From Ensifer adhaerens (lineage in GTDB: Bacteria > Pseudomonadota > Alphaproteobacteria > Rhizobiales > Rhizobiaceae): a stretch of 64,000 nt of DNA. Each line of letters opens with the position of its first letter. Position 1 is the first letter of the stretch. The notes under the pieces are model-generated. The model did not search any database. It was given only the letters and a program-made list of their open reading frames with translations, and was not told the DNA's origin. Below, piece after piece: positions 16,443 to 25,226 of this stretch. The position numbers were made by a program, and so were the translations under genes. The stretch lies in contig NZ_PNFP01000007.1 of NCBI RefSeq assembly GCF_002940685.1, forward strand, positions 124,001 to 188,000. The letters are read 5' to 3'.

Positions 16443-17858
16443 TCAGCTCGGCAGCATGTCCTTGAGGCGCAGATAGGCAATGCGCTCCACCTGCCGGCAG
16501 GCCGTCTCGAACTCCGTCTCGCGATCGTTGCCGATCCGGCTTTCGAAGGCCGCCAGGATCTCGTCCTTGGTGCGCCCCTTGACCGCCATGATGAACGGGA
16601 ACTTGAACTTGTCGACGTAAGACGCATTGAGCGTGGTGAAGCGCTCGCGCTCAGCATCGGTCAGCGCATCGAGACCGGCACCTGCCTGCTCGTTGGTCGA
16701 GCTTTCCGTCAGGCGTTTCGCCTGCGCCAGCTTGCCGGCGAGATCTGGGTGGGCGATCAGGACCGCGAGCCGTTCCTCCGCCGAGGCTTCGCGGAAGACG
16801 GCGGAGAGTGCTGCCGCAAGGCCGATCGCCGTGTCGTTGGCCGGCGAAAGCTCGCCCTGGAAAGCGCGCTTGGCAATCCACTTCGAATGCTCGAAGACAC
16901 CGCCGAACTTGGCGACGAACGCCTCTTCGCCAAGCCGTGACGGGCGATCGTCCCAGGCCTTGTACGGGTAATTTTCGGCCCAGTAGCGGGCGATGTCGAC
17001 GCGCTTGGCGAGCCAGACCTTTTCATGGCTCTGCACATAGTCGAGGAAGCGGGCGAGTGCCGCGGCGCGGCCGGGGCGGCCGACGAGGCGGCAGTGCAGC
17101 CCGATGCTCAGCATCTTCGGTGCACCGGCGGTGCCTTCGGCATAGAGCACGTCGAAGCTGTCCTTGAGGTAGCTGAAGAACTGGTCGCCGCTGTTGAAGC
17201 CCTGCGGGGTGGCAAAGCGCATGTCGTTGCTGTCGAGCGTATAGGGGATGACGAGCTGGTGGTGGCCGGCATGTTCATGCCAGTAGGGCAGGTCGTCGGC
17301 ATAGGCGTCCGACACGTAGTCGAAGCCGCCGGCCTCGGTGACGAGGTCGAGCGTGTTGTCGGAGCAGCGGCCGGTGTACCAGCCGCGCGGGCGCTCGCCG
17401 GTGACAACAGTGTGCAGCCGGATCGCCTCGGCGATCTCCTGGCGCTCGCGCTCCGGTGAAAAGTCCTTGTGCTCGATCCATTTCAGGCCGTGCGAGGCGA
17501 TTTCCCAGCCGGCGTCCTGCATGGCGGCGACCTGCTCGGGTGAGCGCTTCAGCGCTGTCGCGACGCCATAGACGGTCGCCGGCACGCCGCGCTCGGTAAA
17601 CATGCGATGCAGCCGCCAGAAGCCGGCGCGCGCGCCATATTCGTAGATCGATTCCATGTTCCAGTGGCGCTGGCCCTGCCAGGCCTGCGCACCGACGATT
17701 TCCGACAGGAATGCTTCGGAAGCCGCGTCGCCATGCAGCACGCAGTTCTCTCCGCCTTCCTCGTAATTGATGACGAATTGCACGGCGATCCGCGCGCCGT
17801 CAGGCCATGTGATCTTGAAGTTCGGGCCGTGGCCGTGAAGATCGCGGGGGTATCTCAT
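16443..17858 (-). CDS. Bifunctional allantoinase (PuuE) - OHCU decarboxylase (UraD) fusion
   Basis: 471 residues in two enzymes. Residues 1 to about 300 are the metal-independent, polysaccharide-deacetylase-like allantoinase PuuE (MRYPRDLHGHGP, VQFVINYEEGGENCVLHGD, EIASHGLKWIEH, RPRGWYTGRCSDNT). Residues about 310-471 are OHCU decarboxylase (VFEHSKWIA with catalytic-type His324, AHPDLAGK, SSTNEQAGAGLD, FKFPFIMAVKGRTKDEIL, RIGNDRETE). They act on consecutive intermediates: OHCU to S-allantoin, then allantoate. Start 17858 is the canonical PuuE start with GGAGG upstream. First gene of the operon puuE-uraD/alc/allA, divergent from uraH-xdhABC. Confidence 0.94.
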   Translation of the reverse strand: MRYPRDLHGHGPNFKITWPDGARIAVQFVINYEEGGENCVLHGDAASEAFLSEIVGAQAWQGQRHWNMESIYEYGARAGFWRLHRMFTERGVPATVYGVATALKRSPEQVAAMQDAGWEIASHGLKWIEHKDFSPERERQEIAEAIRLHTVVTGERPRGWYTGRCSDNTLDLVTEAGGFDYVSDAYADDLPYWHEHAGHHQLVIPYTLDSNDMRFATPQGFNSGDQFFSYLKDSFDVLYAEGTAGAPKMLSIGLHCRLVGRPGRAAALARFLDYVQSHEKVWLAKRVDIARYWAENYPYKAWDDRPSRLGEEAFVAKFGGVFEHSKWIAKRAFQGELSPANDTAIGLAAALSAVFREASAEERLAVLIAHPDLAGKLAQAKRLTESSTNEQAGAGLDALTDAERERFTTLNASYVDKFKFPFIMAVKGRTKDEILAAFESRIGNDRETEFETACRQVERIAYLRLKDMLPS

Positions 17859-17903
17859 GAAAGCAGCTCCTCCAGACATTTTCGTCTCTGCATCCAATTT
17901 CTA

Positions 17904-17987
17904 CCGGCATTTGTTTCGAGCCATTCCCCCCAAAAATTTTGAAAGTCTCGAATGATCCGGTCGCTACCGAGCAGGCTCAAATGCCGG
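17904..17987. promoter_or_regulatory. Divergent puuE/uraH promoter region with inverted repeat arms
   Basis: CCGGCATTTG (17904-17913) is repeated inverted as CAAATGCCGG (17978-17987). The dyad centre (17945-17946) coincides with the purine-regulon box TGAAAGTCTCGAA (17940-17952). GAGCC/GGCTC add further pairing just inside the arms. A CAAAAATTTTG palindrome immediately precedes the box. This is probably the control region of both divergent operons. Confidence 0.5.
17940..17952 (+). promoter_or_regulatory. Purine-regulon box upstream of uraH
   Basis: TGAAAGTCTCGAA preceded by ATTC, a C-run and AAAAATTT, matching the azgA upstream box over about 25 bases with small gaps. It lies 79 bases before the uraH start. 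Confidence 0.55.
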
Positions 17988-18030
17988 AATACTGCGAGGT
18001 GGAAAGCTGACTTCGGGAGGAGCGAAAACT

Positions 18031-18402
18031 ATGCAATCTCAGGGTGGAAACGCCGGCCGTCTGACGACGCACGTGCTGGATACGGCCAGCGGCAAACCGG
18101 CCGAAGGGCTGCGCATCGAGCTCTACCGGGTCGAAGGTGATCGCCAGACGCATATCAAATCCGTCAAGACCAATGACGACGGCCGCTGTGACGAGCCGCT
18201 CTTGAGCGGCGAGCGCATGCAGACCGGCACCTACGAGCTGCAGTTCCATGCGGGCGATTATCTCGGCGGCGCAGCCAAGCGCGGTGAAAACCCGTTCCTC
18301 GACGTGATCCCGATCCGCTTCGGTATCGATAACCAGGGCGCGCACTACCACGTGCCGCTGCTTCTCTCGCCCTATGGCTACTCCACCTACCGCGGGAGCT
18401 GA
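18031..18402 (+). CDS. uraH: 5-hydroxyisourate hydrolase
   Basis: A 123-residue transthyretin-related protein: N-terminal [19 protein letters not shown], middle [10 protein letters not shown] and [32 protein letters not shown] at the end. The terminal YRGS tetrapeptide is the HIU-hydrolase signature that separates these enzymes from transthyretin. The catalytic His, Arg and His residues of those motifs are present. There is no signal peptide, so it is cytoplasmic. It hydrolyses 5-hydroxyisourate (made by PuuD) to OHCU, the substrate of UraD in the divergent fusion. A GGGAGG site precedes it. First gene of uraH-xdhA-xdhB-xdhC, with 3 bases to xdhA. Confidence 0.96.
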   Translation: MQSQGGNAGRLTTHVLDTASGKPAEGLRIELYRVEGDRQTHIKSVKTNDDGRCDEPLLSGERMQTGTYELQFHAGDYLGGAAKRGENPFLDVIPIRFGIDNQGAHYHVPLLLSPYGYSTYRGS

Positions 18403-18405
18403 GCA

Positions 18406-19887
18406 ATGACGATCCAGATCCGCAACACCATCCGCTTCATCCTGAACCATCGGCTGGTCGAACTCGCCGACGTTTCGCCGGTCCAGACGCTGCTCGATTT
18501 CCTGCGCATCGACCGCAATCTGAAGGGCACGAAGGAAGGCTGCGCCGAGGGCGACTGCGGCGCCTGCACGGTGCTCGTCGGCCGTCTGCTGGACGGCCAG
18601 CTCAAATACGAATCCGTCAATGCCTGCATCCGCTTCGTCGGCTCGCTCGACGGCTGTCATATTGTGACGGTGGATAGTCTGGCGCAGCCGGCAGGTCCCT
18701 TGCATCCGGTGCAGCAGGCGATGGTCGATACGCACGCCTCGCAATGCGGCTTCTGCACACCGGGCTTCGTGATGTCGCTTTATGGCCTCTGGATGGAAAA
18801 CCCGAAGCCGTCGATTGCCGAAATCGAAAAGGCGCTGCAGGGTAATCTATGTCGCTGCACCGGCTATGCCGCGATCATCCGTGCGGCAGAAGCCATCTCG
18901 ACGATCGGCGATGTCGGCAAGGATCCGCTGGTTGCCGAGCGTGACCGCATTGCCGGCGAATTGGCCGTCCTTCAGGATGGCCGCCGGGTGGAAATCGGCT
19001 CGGAGACGGAACGCTTCATTCTTCCAGGCTCGGTCGACGATTTCGCCGCCGTGCTCGAAGCCAACCCGAAGGCGACGATCGTCGCCGGTTCGACCGATGT
19101 CGGGCTCTGGGTGACGAAATTCATGCGCGATATCTCGCCGGTCATTCACCTGACCCATCTCGAAGAACTGCGCCGGATCACGGTCGATGCCGATGGCGTC
19201 ACCCTTGGCGCCGGCGTCAGCTATGCCGAGGCCTACCCCGTTATCGTCGAACATTTCCCGGAACTGACGGAGCTTTGGGATCGCATCGGCGGCCAGCAGG
19301 TGCGCAATATGGGTACCGTCGGCGGCAACATCGCCAACGGCTCGCCGATCGGCGACACGCCGCCGGCGCTGATCGCACTTGGCGCCTCGATCACGCTGCG
19401 CAAGGGCGCTCGCCGCCGCACGGTCGTTCTCGAAGACTTCTTCATCGCCTACGGCAAGCAGGATCGTGAGCCCGGCGAATTCGTCGAAAGTGTGCGCATC
19501 CCCTTCGTTTCGGACAATGCGCGTGTCGCCGTCTACAAGGTGACGAAGCGTCTGGACGAGGACATCACTGCCGTCTGCGGCGGCTTCAACATCGCGTTTG
19601 ACGCCGGCCGCGTGACAGACGCCGTGATCGCCTTTGGCGGTATGGCCGCTACACCGAAGCGCGCTGCTCATGTGGAGGCGGTGCTAAAAGGTGCCGAGTG
19701 GAATGAGGAGGCGGTGGAGCGCGCTGTCGCAGCCTTCGACAAGGACTTCACACCGCTCACCGACTGGCGCGCCTCGGCGGAATACCGCCAGTTGGTGGCG
19801 AAGAACCTGCTTCGCCGCTTTTATCTCGAAACGCAGTCGACTGGCGGCCAGCTCCGTCTCGACCGCACCATTGCTGTCGCGGTTTAA
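18406..19887 (+). CDS. xdhA: Xanthine dehydrogenase small subunit (2Fe-2S/FAD)
   Basis: 493 residues. The N-terminal plant-type [2Fe-2S] domain has Cys46, Cys51, Cys54 (GCAEGDCGAC) and Cys74; the second cluster domain has Cys114, Cys117 (QCGFCTPG), Cys149 and Cys151 (LCRCTGY). The FAD domain follows (TIVAGSTDVGLWV, GTVGGNIANGSPIGD) and a CO-dehydrogenase-flavoprotein C-terminal domain. It carries electrons from the Mo site to NAD. The FAD and FeS domains are on one chain, the bacterial XdhA layout. It sits 3 bases after uraH and 11 bases before xdhB. Confidence 0.97.
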   Translation: MTIQIRNTIRFILNHRLVELADVSPVQTLLDFLRIDRNLKGTKEGCAEGDCGACTVLVGRLLDGQLKYESVNACIRFVGSLDGCHIVTVDSLAQPAGPLHPVQQAMVDTHASQCGFCTPGFVMSLYGLWMENPKPSIAEIEKALQGNLCRCTGYAAIIRAAEAISTIGDVGKDPLVAERDRIAGELAVLQDGRRVEIGSETERFILPGSVDDFAAVLEANPKATIVAGSTDVGLWVTKFMRDISPVIHLTHLEELRRITVDADGVTLGAGVSYAEAYPVIVEHFPELTELWDRIGGQQVRNMGTVGGNIANGSPIGDTPPALIALGASITLRKGARRRTVVLEDFFIAYGKQDREPGEFVESVRIPFVSDNARVAVYKVTKRLDEDITAVCGGFNIAFDAGRVTDAVIAFGGMAATPKRAAHVEAVLKGAEWNEEAVERAVAAFDKDFTPLTDWRASAEYRQLVAKNLLRRFYLETQSTGGQLRLDRTIAVAV

Positions 19888-19898
19888 GGGAGGAAGCC

Positions 19899-22238
19899 AT
19901 GAACGTGATGCAGCCCATCGACCGCATCCGCGGCGGCGTGCACGAAAACGAACGGCACGAGTCCGGCCACAAGCATGTGTCGGGAACGGCCGAATACATC
20001 GACGACATCCCGGAACCCCAGGGCACGTTGCATGGCTATCTCGGCCTGTCGCAGCGCGCGCATGCCGATATCCTGTCGATCGACTTTGAAGCCGTGAAGA
20101 GCAGCGAAGGCGTGATCGGCGTGCTGACGGCGGCCGATATTCCCGGCGAGAACGACATCAGCCCGGCGCACAAGCATGACGAGCCGATCTTCGTCACCGA
20201 CAAGGTCGAGTTCCACGGCCAGCCGATCTTCGCCGTCGTCGCCACCTCGCGCGAGGCGGCGCGGCGCGCGGCCGCCAAGGTCAAGATCGAGTATCGCGAC
20301 CTGCCGCATGTGACGGACGTGCTCGAAGCAGCGGCGGCGAACTATCCGCTGGTCATCGATCCCCTGAAGCTCGAGCGCGGCGACATCGACGCCGGCTTCG
20401 CCAAGGCGAAGAACATCCTCGAAGGCGAGATGCGCATCGGCGGCCAGGACCACTTCTATCTGGAAGGCCAGATCTCGTTCGCCATCCCTGGCGAAGACGA
20501 TGAAGTGCTCGTCTATTCCTCGACCCAGCATCCGGCAGAAACGCAACACATGGTCGCGACCGTGCTCGGCGTGCCGTCGAACGCGGTCACCGTCAACGTG
20601 CGCCGCATGGGCGGCGGTTTCGGCGGTAAGGAAACCCAGGCGAACATCTTCGCGGCCGTGGCTGCGGTCGCCGCCAAGAAATATCGCTGCCCGGTCAAGG
20701 TCCGACCCGACCGCGACGACGACATGAGCGCAACCGGCAAGCGCCACGACTTCCACGTCGACTACAAGCTCGGCTTCGACGACGACGGCCGCATCGAGGC
20801 GGTGGATGCCGTCTTCTCGGCGCGCTGCGGTTATTCGGCCGATCTCTCGGGCCCCGTCACCGACCGCGCGCTCTTCCACGCCGACAACTGCTATTTCTAT
20901 CCGAACGTGCGGCTGCGCTCGCGCCCGCTGAAGACCAATACGGTCTCCAACACCGCGTTTCGTGGCTTCGGCGGACCGCAAGGCATGGTCGGCGGCGAAC
21001 GCATGATCGAGGAGATCGCCTATGCGGTCGGCAAGGATCCGCTCGAAATCCGCAAGCTGAACTTCTACGGCGGCGAAGGGCGGAACCTCACGCCCTACCA
21101 CCAGACCGTGGAAGACAATATCATCGGCCGGATCATCGAGGAGCTGGAAGCCTCGGCCGATTATGCCAGGCGCCGCGAGGCGGTGATCGCGTTCAACCGC
21201 GAGAACCACGTGGTCAAGCGCGGCATCGCGCTGACGCCGGTGAAGTTCGGCATCTCCTTCACCAAGACCGAGTACAACCAGGCGGGCGCGCTCGTGCACG
21301 TCTATACGGATGGCTCGATCCACCTGAATCACGGCGGCACCGAGATGGGGCAGGGGCTCTATACCAAGGTCGCCCAGGTGGTTGCCGACGAGTTCCAGGT
21401 GAACCTCGACCGCATCAAGGTGACGGCGACGACGACCGGCAAGGTGCCGAACACCTCGGCGACGGCCGCGTCGTCGGGTTCGGACCTCAACGGCATGGCC
21501 GCGGCCAACGCCGCCCAGCAGATCAAGGCGCGGCTCGTCAAGTTCGCCGCCGAGCGCTGGAACGTTGCCGAAGCTGATGTCGCCTTCGAGCCGAACACGG
21601 TGCGGGTCGGCGCGGAACGCCTCGGCTTCAACGAGTTCATCAAGATCGCCTATGGCGCCCGCATCCAGCTTTCGGCGGCCGGTTTCTACAAGACGCCGAA
21701 GATCCACTGGAACCGCGCCGAAGGCCGGGGCCGGCCGTTCTTCTACTACGCCTATGGCGCCTCGTGCTCCGAGGTCAGCGTCGATACACTGACCGGCGAA
21801 TACCAGGTGGACCGCACCGATATCCTGCACGATGTCGGCCGGTCGCTGAACCCGGCGCTCGACCTCGGTCAGGTGGAAGGCGCCTTCGTCCAGGGCATGG
21901 GCTGGCTGACGACGGAGGAGCTCTGGTGGGATGCCAAGGGTCGTCTGCGCACGCATGCGCCGTCGACCTACAAGATCCCGCTTGCATCGGATCGCCCGCG
22001 CGTCTTCAACACACGGCTTGCCGAGTGGTCGGTCAACCGCGAGGAAACGATCCGCCGCTCGAAGGCTGTAGGCGAACCGCCGTTTATGCTCGGCATCTCG
22101 GTTCTCGAGGCCTTGTCGATGGCGGCCGCCAGCGTTGCAGAGTATCGTATAGCACCGCGCCTTGATGCGCCGGCGACGCCCGAGCGCGTGCTGATGGCGA
22201 TCGAGCGGCTCAGGGCAGCCGCACGGCAGAAAGGGTAA
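19899..22238 (+). CDS. xdhB: Xanthine dehydrogenase large (molybdopterin) subunit
   Basis: 779 residues, the full length of XdhB. Landmarks: HKHVSGTAEYIDDIPEPQGT at the start, QDHFYLEGQ, the Moco loop RRMGGGFGGKETQ, NTAFRGFGGPQGM (with the purine-binding Arg), GGTEMGQGLYTK, and near the end SKAVGEPPFMLG containing the catalytic Glu. It binds the molybdenum cofactor and hydroxylates hypoxanthine to xanthine and xanthine to urate. GGAGG lies 7 nt before the ATG. Any large antisense ORF across this gene is a coding shadow. Confidence 0.97.
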   Translation: MNVMQPIDRIRGGVHENERHESGHKHVSGTAEYIDDIPEPQGTLHGYLGLSQRAHADILSIDFEAVKSSEGVIGVLTAADIPGENDISPAHKHDEPIFVTDKVEFHGQPIFAVVATSREAARRAAAKVKIEYRDLPHVTDVLEAAAANYPLVIDPLKLERGDIDAGFAKAKNILEGEMRIGGQDHFYLEGQISFAIPGEDDEVLVYSSTQHPAETQHMVATVLGVPSNAVTVNVRRMGGGFGGKETQANIFAAVAAVAAKKYRCPVKVRPDRDDDMSATGKRHDFHVDYKLGFDDDGRIEAVDAVFSARCGYSADLSGPVTDRALFHADNCYFYPNVRLRSRPLKTNTVSNTAFRGFGGPQGMVGGERMIEEIAYAVGKDPLEIRKLNFYGGEGRNLTPYHQTVEDNIIGRIIEELEASADYARRREAVIAFNRENHVVKRGIALTPVKFGISFTKTEYNQAGALVHVYTDGSIHLNHGGTEMGQGLYTKVAQVVADEFQVNLDRIKVTATTTGKVPNTSATAASSGSDLNGMAAANAAQQIKARLVKFAAERWNVAEADVAFEPNTVRVGAERLGFNEFIKIAYGARIQLSAAGFYKTPKIHWNRAEGRGRPFFYYAYGASCSEVSVDTLTGEYQVDRTDILHDVGRSLNPALDLGQVEGAFVQGMGWLTTEELWWDAKGRLRTHAPSTYKIPLASDRPRVFNTRLAEWSVNREETIRRSKAVGEPPFMLGISVLEALSMAAASVAEYRIAPRLDAPATPERVLMAIERLRAAARQKG

Positions 22239-22253
22239 CAGGGGCTGATTGTC

Positions 22254-23123
22254 ATGGTGGCGAGCCGCGAGGATATCAGGGACTTTCTCCGACGCGAGCC
22301 GAATTGCGTGCTCGTGGAGGTGACGGGGGCTGCCGGCTCGACACCACGCGACACCGATGCCTGGATGCTTGTCGCCGCCGAAAGCCTGTTCGGCACGATC
22401 GGTGGCGGTCAGCTCGAATACATGGCGATCGATCACGGCCGGCGGGCGCTGAAGCGTGGCGACGCGCCGGAGGCCATGACCATCCCGCTCGGTCCGGAGA
22501 TCGGCCAGTGTTGCGGCGGGCGCGTGGCGCTCGCCTTCACACGCCTCGATCAGGAGAAAGCCGCCATGCTGATTGAACGCAGCGACCTGGAAATCGCCAG
22601 CCGGCCGCATGTCTATGTCTTCGGCGCCGGCCATGTCGGCGATGCGCTGGCGCTGGCGCTCTCCCTGGTGCCGGTGCGCACCGTGCTCGTCGATACCCGC
22701 GAGAACGAGCTTTCCGCCGTTGCTGACATTCCCGGCATCGAAACCTGCCTGACGGCGATGCCCGAGGCCGTCGTGCGCGACGCGCCCCCCGGCAGCGCCT
22801 TCGTCATCCTGACGCACGACCACGCGCTCGACTTCCTGATTGCGGCGGAAGCGCTTCGTCGCGACGATGCATCCTATGTCGGCATGATCGGCTCGAAGAC
22901 GAAACGCGGCACATTCAAGAACTGGCTGTCGCGCGAGATCGGCCGGCCGGACCTCTTCGACCGCCTCATCTGCCCGATCGGCGGCACGACGGTGAAGGAC
23001 AAGCGGCCGGCGGTGATCGCAGCCCTTGCCGCCGCCGAAGTCATGGCGGCGGCTCTTAGTTTTCGCCAGCCTGTGCAAGCGGACATCTCGCGTCGGCCGG
23101 CTGCCGCCAAGCTTGCTCGTTAG
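22254..23123 (+). CDS. xdhC: XdhC, molybdenum-cofactor sulfurase-type maturation factor for XDH
   Basis: 289 residues. N-terminal part DIRDFLRREPNCVLVEVTGA with AGSTPRDTDAWM and the GTIGGGQLEYMAIDHGR motif; middle GPEIGQCCGGRVALAF with the Cys pair used in Moco handling; C-terminal Rossmann segment HVYVFGAGHVGDALALAL, then MIGSKTKRGTFKNWL and ICPIGG. XdhC binds and protects sulfurated Moco and inserts it into XdhB. It is 15 bases after xdhB, last in the operon, and nearly meets the convergent quinone reductase gene (12-base gap) with no obvious terminator. Confidence 0.95.
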   Translation: MVASREDIRDFLRREPNCVLVEVTGAAGSTPRDTDAWMLVAAESLFGTIGGGQLEYMAIDHGRRALKRGDAPEAMTIPLGPEIGQCCGGRVALAFTRLDQEKAAMLIERSDLEIASRPHVYVFGAGHVGDALALALSLVPVRTVLVDTRENELSAVADIPGIETCLTAMPEAVVRDAPPGSAFVILTHDHALDFLIAAEALRRDDASYVGMIGSKTKRGTFKNWLSREIGRPDLFDRLICPIGGTTVKDKRPAVIAALAAAEVMAAALSFRQPVQADISRRPAAAKLAR

Positions 23124-23135
23124 CAATTCGGCCCG

Positions 23136-23945
23136 TCAGCGTAGCGCCGTTTCGCCCCGGTGTGCACCGTTGAGGTGGAGCGCAAATCCGTTGATGCGCG
23201 GGTCGCCGACCTCCGGTCGGAGTTCAAGGGTCGGGATCGCATAGTCCCCGCCGTTCTGCCGGCGATAGGGAATGGGCGCAGTCGTCGCGAGCGTGTGCAT
23301 TCTTTCTTTCAGTCGTTCCGACGTGGCTTGAAAACCAGCGTCGTCAAGGCTGTCGACGCGGTAGGCGACGAAGGGTGGAAGCACGTCGTAACCGGGATAG
23401 AAGAGGATCCCGTGATTGATCGGGAAGAGCAGGTCGTCGATCGGTCCGTTGACGCCCCGCGGCGAATAGTGCTCTTCCCAGCCACCCGTCGTCACGACAA
23501 GCATGGCGCGTTTGCCGGCCAGCGTTCCCTCGCCGAAGCGCCTGCCCCAATATTTGTCGCTGTGCTCGCCGACGCCATAGGCAAAGCCGTAGGCATAGAC
23601 ACGATCGACCCAGCCTTTCAGGATCGCCGGCATCGAATACCACCACAGCGGAAACTGCAGGATCAGGGCATCGGCCCAAAGCAGTTTTTCCTGCTCGGCC
23701 CTGACGTCAACGGTCAGCGTATCGGTGGCGAAGGCCTCCTTCGAGGCGCGGCTCGGCTTGAAGCGGGTATCCGGAGCAAGGGCGGGAAAGTCGGCCCGGT
23801 CGATCTCGGACTTCCACCCCTCGGCATAGAGGTCGGTGACGCGGACCTCATGGCCTTCGGCCTCAAGCGCCTTGACGGCGATATCGCGCAGCGCGCCGTT
23901 GAGTGAACGCGGTTCGGGGTGGGCATAAACAAGCAGAACTTTCAT
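23136..23945 (-). CDS. NAD(P)H quinone oxidoreductase (flavodoxin-like, NQO1/MdaB family)
   Basis: 269 residues with a flavodoxin-like fold: MKVLLVYAHPEPRSLNGAL (FMN/FAD phosphate loop), ADALILQFPLWWYSMPAILK, GWVDRVYAYGFAYG, VVTTGGWEEHYSPRG. It should reduce quinones or similar electrophiles with two electrons. AGGGAA precedes the start at 23945. It is divergent from a LysR gene 95 bases away, a frequent pairing in which the regulator activates the reductase in response to quinones or other electrophiles. It is inserted between the xdh and puuD operons and is probably not part of purine breakdown. Confidence 0.9.
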   Translation of the reverse strand: MKVLLVYAHPEPRSLNGALRDIAVKALEAEGHEVRVTDLYAEGWKSEIDRADFPALAPDTRFKPSRASKEAFATDTLTVDVRAEQEKLLWADALILQFPLWWYSMPAILKGWVDRVYAYGFAYGVGEHSDKYWGRRFGEGTLAGKRAMLVVTTGGWEEHYSPRGVNGPIDDLLFPINHGILFYPGYDVLPPFVAYRVDSLDDAGFQATSERLKERMHTLATTAPIPYRRQNGGDYAIPTLELRPEVGDPRINGFALHLNGAHRGETALR

Positions 23946-24040
23946 GGTCAGTATTCCCTGGTGTCATCAACCGAGACTCTAGGTAGACCGCCGCCTTTCC
24001 ATGCGGTAGATGTTCGTAATGCATAGGTTTCTGCCAAAAA

Positions 24041-24967
24041 ATGGATAAATCGGATGTCACGCTGGAACGCATGCGCACCTTCGTGCGTGTCGCCGAGCGC
24101 GGCAGCCTTTCGGCCGTAGCGCGCGAGCTCGGCATCGGCCAGTCGACGGTGACGCGGCATCTGCGGGAACTCGAGGAAGCCGTCGGCGTGCCGTTACTCA
24201 GCCGCACCACGCGCCGCGTCACGATGACCGACGAAGGCGCCCGTTACTATGCAGACAGTGTCCAGATCCTGCGCCTGGTCGAGCAGGCGGGCGACGAAGC
24301 GCGCGGCGCCCGCGGCGCGGCTTCAGGTACCATTCGCGTATCCTGCACCTCCGCATTCGGGGTGCTGCACGTCAGCCGGCTGATCTTTGCCTTCCAGGAC
24401 GAACACCCCGACATTGGTGTTGATCTGAGCCTGACCGATGAGCGTGTCGATCTGGTGCGGGAAGGAATAGACATCGCGCTGCGTCTCGGTCCACTCACCG
24501 ACAGTTCGATGAAGCTGCGATCACTCGGGCAAAGCCGGCGGCTGCTTGTGGCAGCTCCCGACTACCTTTCCGCACGGGGATTTCCCCGCTCCCCAGGCGA
24601 GCTGTCGGCGTATGAGGGGATCCGCATGTCGAACGTTGCCGGCAGCGACAGCCTTGTCTTCGAAGGGGCGGATGGGCAGCATCTGTCGGTGCCCTTCGGT
24701 GGACGCCTTCGCGTCGATCACGGCCTTGCCGCGCGCGAGGCTCTCGTTGCCGGCAGGGGCATCGCGCCTGCCCATCGATGGCTCGTCGACGATCTGATCG
24801 AGGCCGGCCGCCTGGTGCCGCTGCTTGAGGCGTTTTCGCTGCCTTCGGTCCCGCTCAACCTGTTGATCGTGCCGGAGCGCGCCGGCATTGCCCGCGTTCG
24901 TCTGCTCGTCGATTTCCTGGTTGGTGCGGTCGGCAGCCTTCCGGGGATCGACAGGTCGAGAGGTTAG
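24041..24967 (+). CDS. LysR family transcriptional regulator of the quinone reductase
   Basis: 308 residues with the N-terminal winged HTH (MRTFVRVAERGSLSAVAREL, then GIGQSTVTRHLRELEE) and a LysR substrate-binding domain (SGTIRVSCTSAFGVLHVSRL, DERVDLVREGIDIALRLGPL). This is the CrgA/PecT-like subgroup. There is no clear Shine-Dalgarno before the ATG, so translation may be leaderless or weak. Its divergent position to 23136-23945 suggests control of that gene and itself. Confidence 0.9.
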   Translation: MDKSDVTLERMRTFVRVAERGSLSAVARELGIGQSTVTRHLRELEEAVGVPLLSRTTRRVTMTDEGARYYADSVQILRLVEQAGDEARGARGAASGTIRVSCTSAFGVLHVSRLIFAFQDEHPDIGVDLSLTDERVDLVREGIDIALRLGPLTDSSMKLRSLGQSRRLLVAAPDYLSARGFPRSPGELSAYEGIRMSNVAGSDSLVFEGADGQHLSVPFGGRLRVDHGLAAREALVAGRGIAPAHRWLVDDLIEAGRLVPLLEAFSLPSVPLNLLIVPERAGIARVRLLVDFLVGAVGSLPGIDRSRG

Positions 24968-25226
24968 CGGCCTCACCTTCGCGTCACTCCGACCGTGTGA
25001 GCCATACTCCAAATGGATCGGATGCATGGCTTGAGCCATAGCACAAATGTGTCGCTTACCGGTTGCTTCAGGATCTGCTTATTATCAGTGGTGTCTAAAA
25101 TAAGGTTGGCGCTGAGGTCGGCCTTTAAGGAGGTAGCGCGTCCAGGATTTTCTTTGGTGCATTTAAGAAAGATCGCGTTTTGCGCAATTGCACGGAGACG
25201 GGGACGCATCAGATCGGGAGGCAATT

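Noticed and set aside
19884-23126. 1080-aa reverse-strand ORF across xdhA end, xdhB and xdhC
   Set aside because: Fully antisense to three confidently identified genes; composition is Arg/His/Asp-rich shadow sequence with no domain, typical of high-GC coding DNA.
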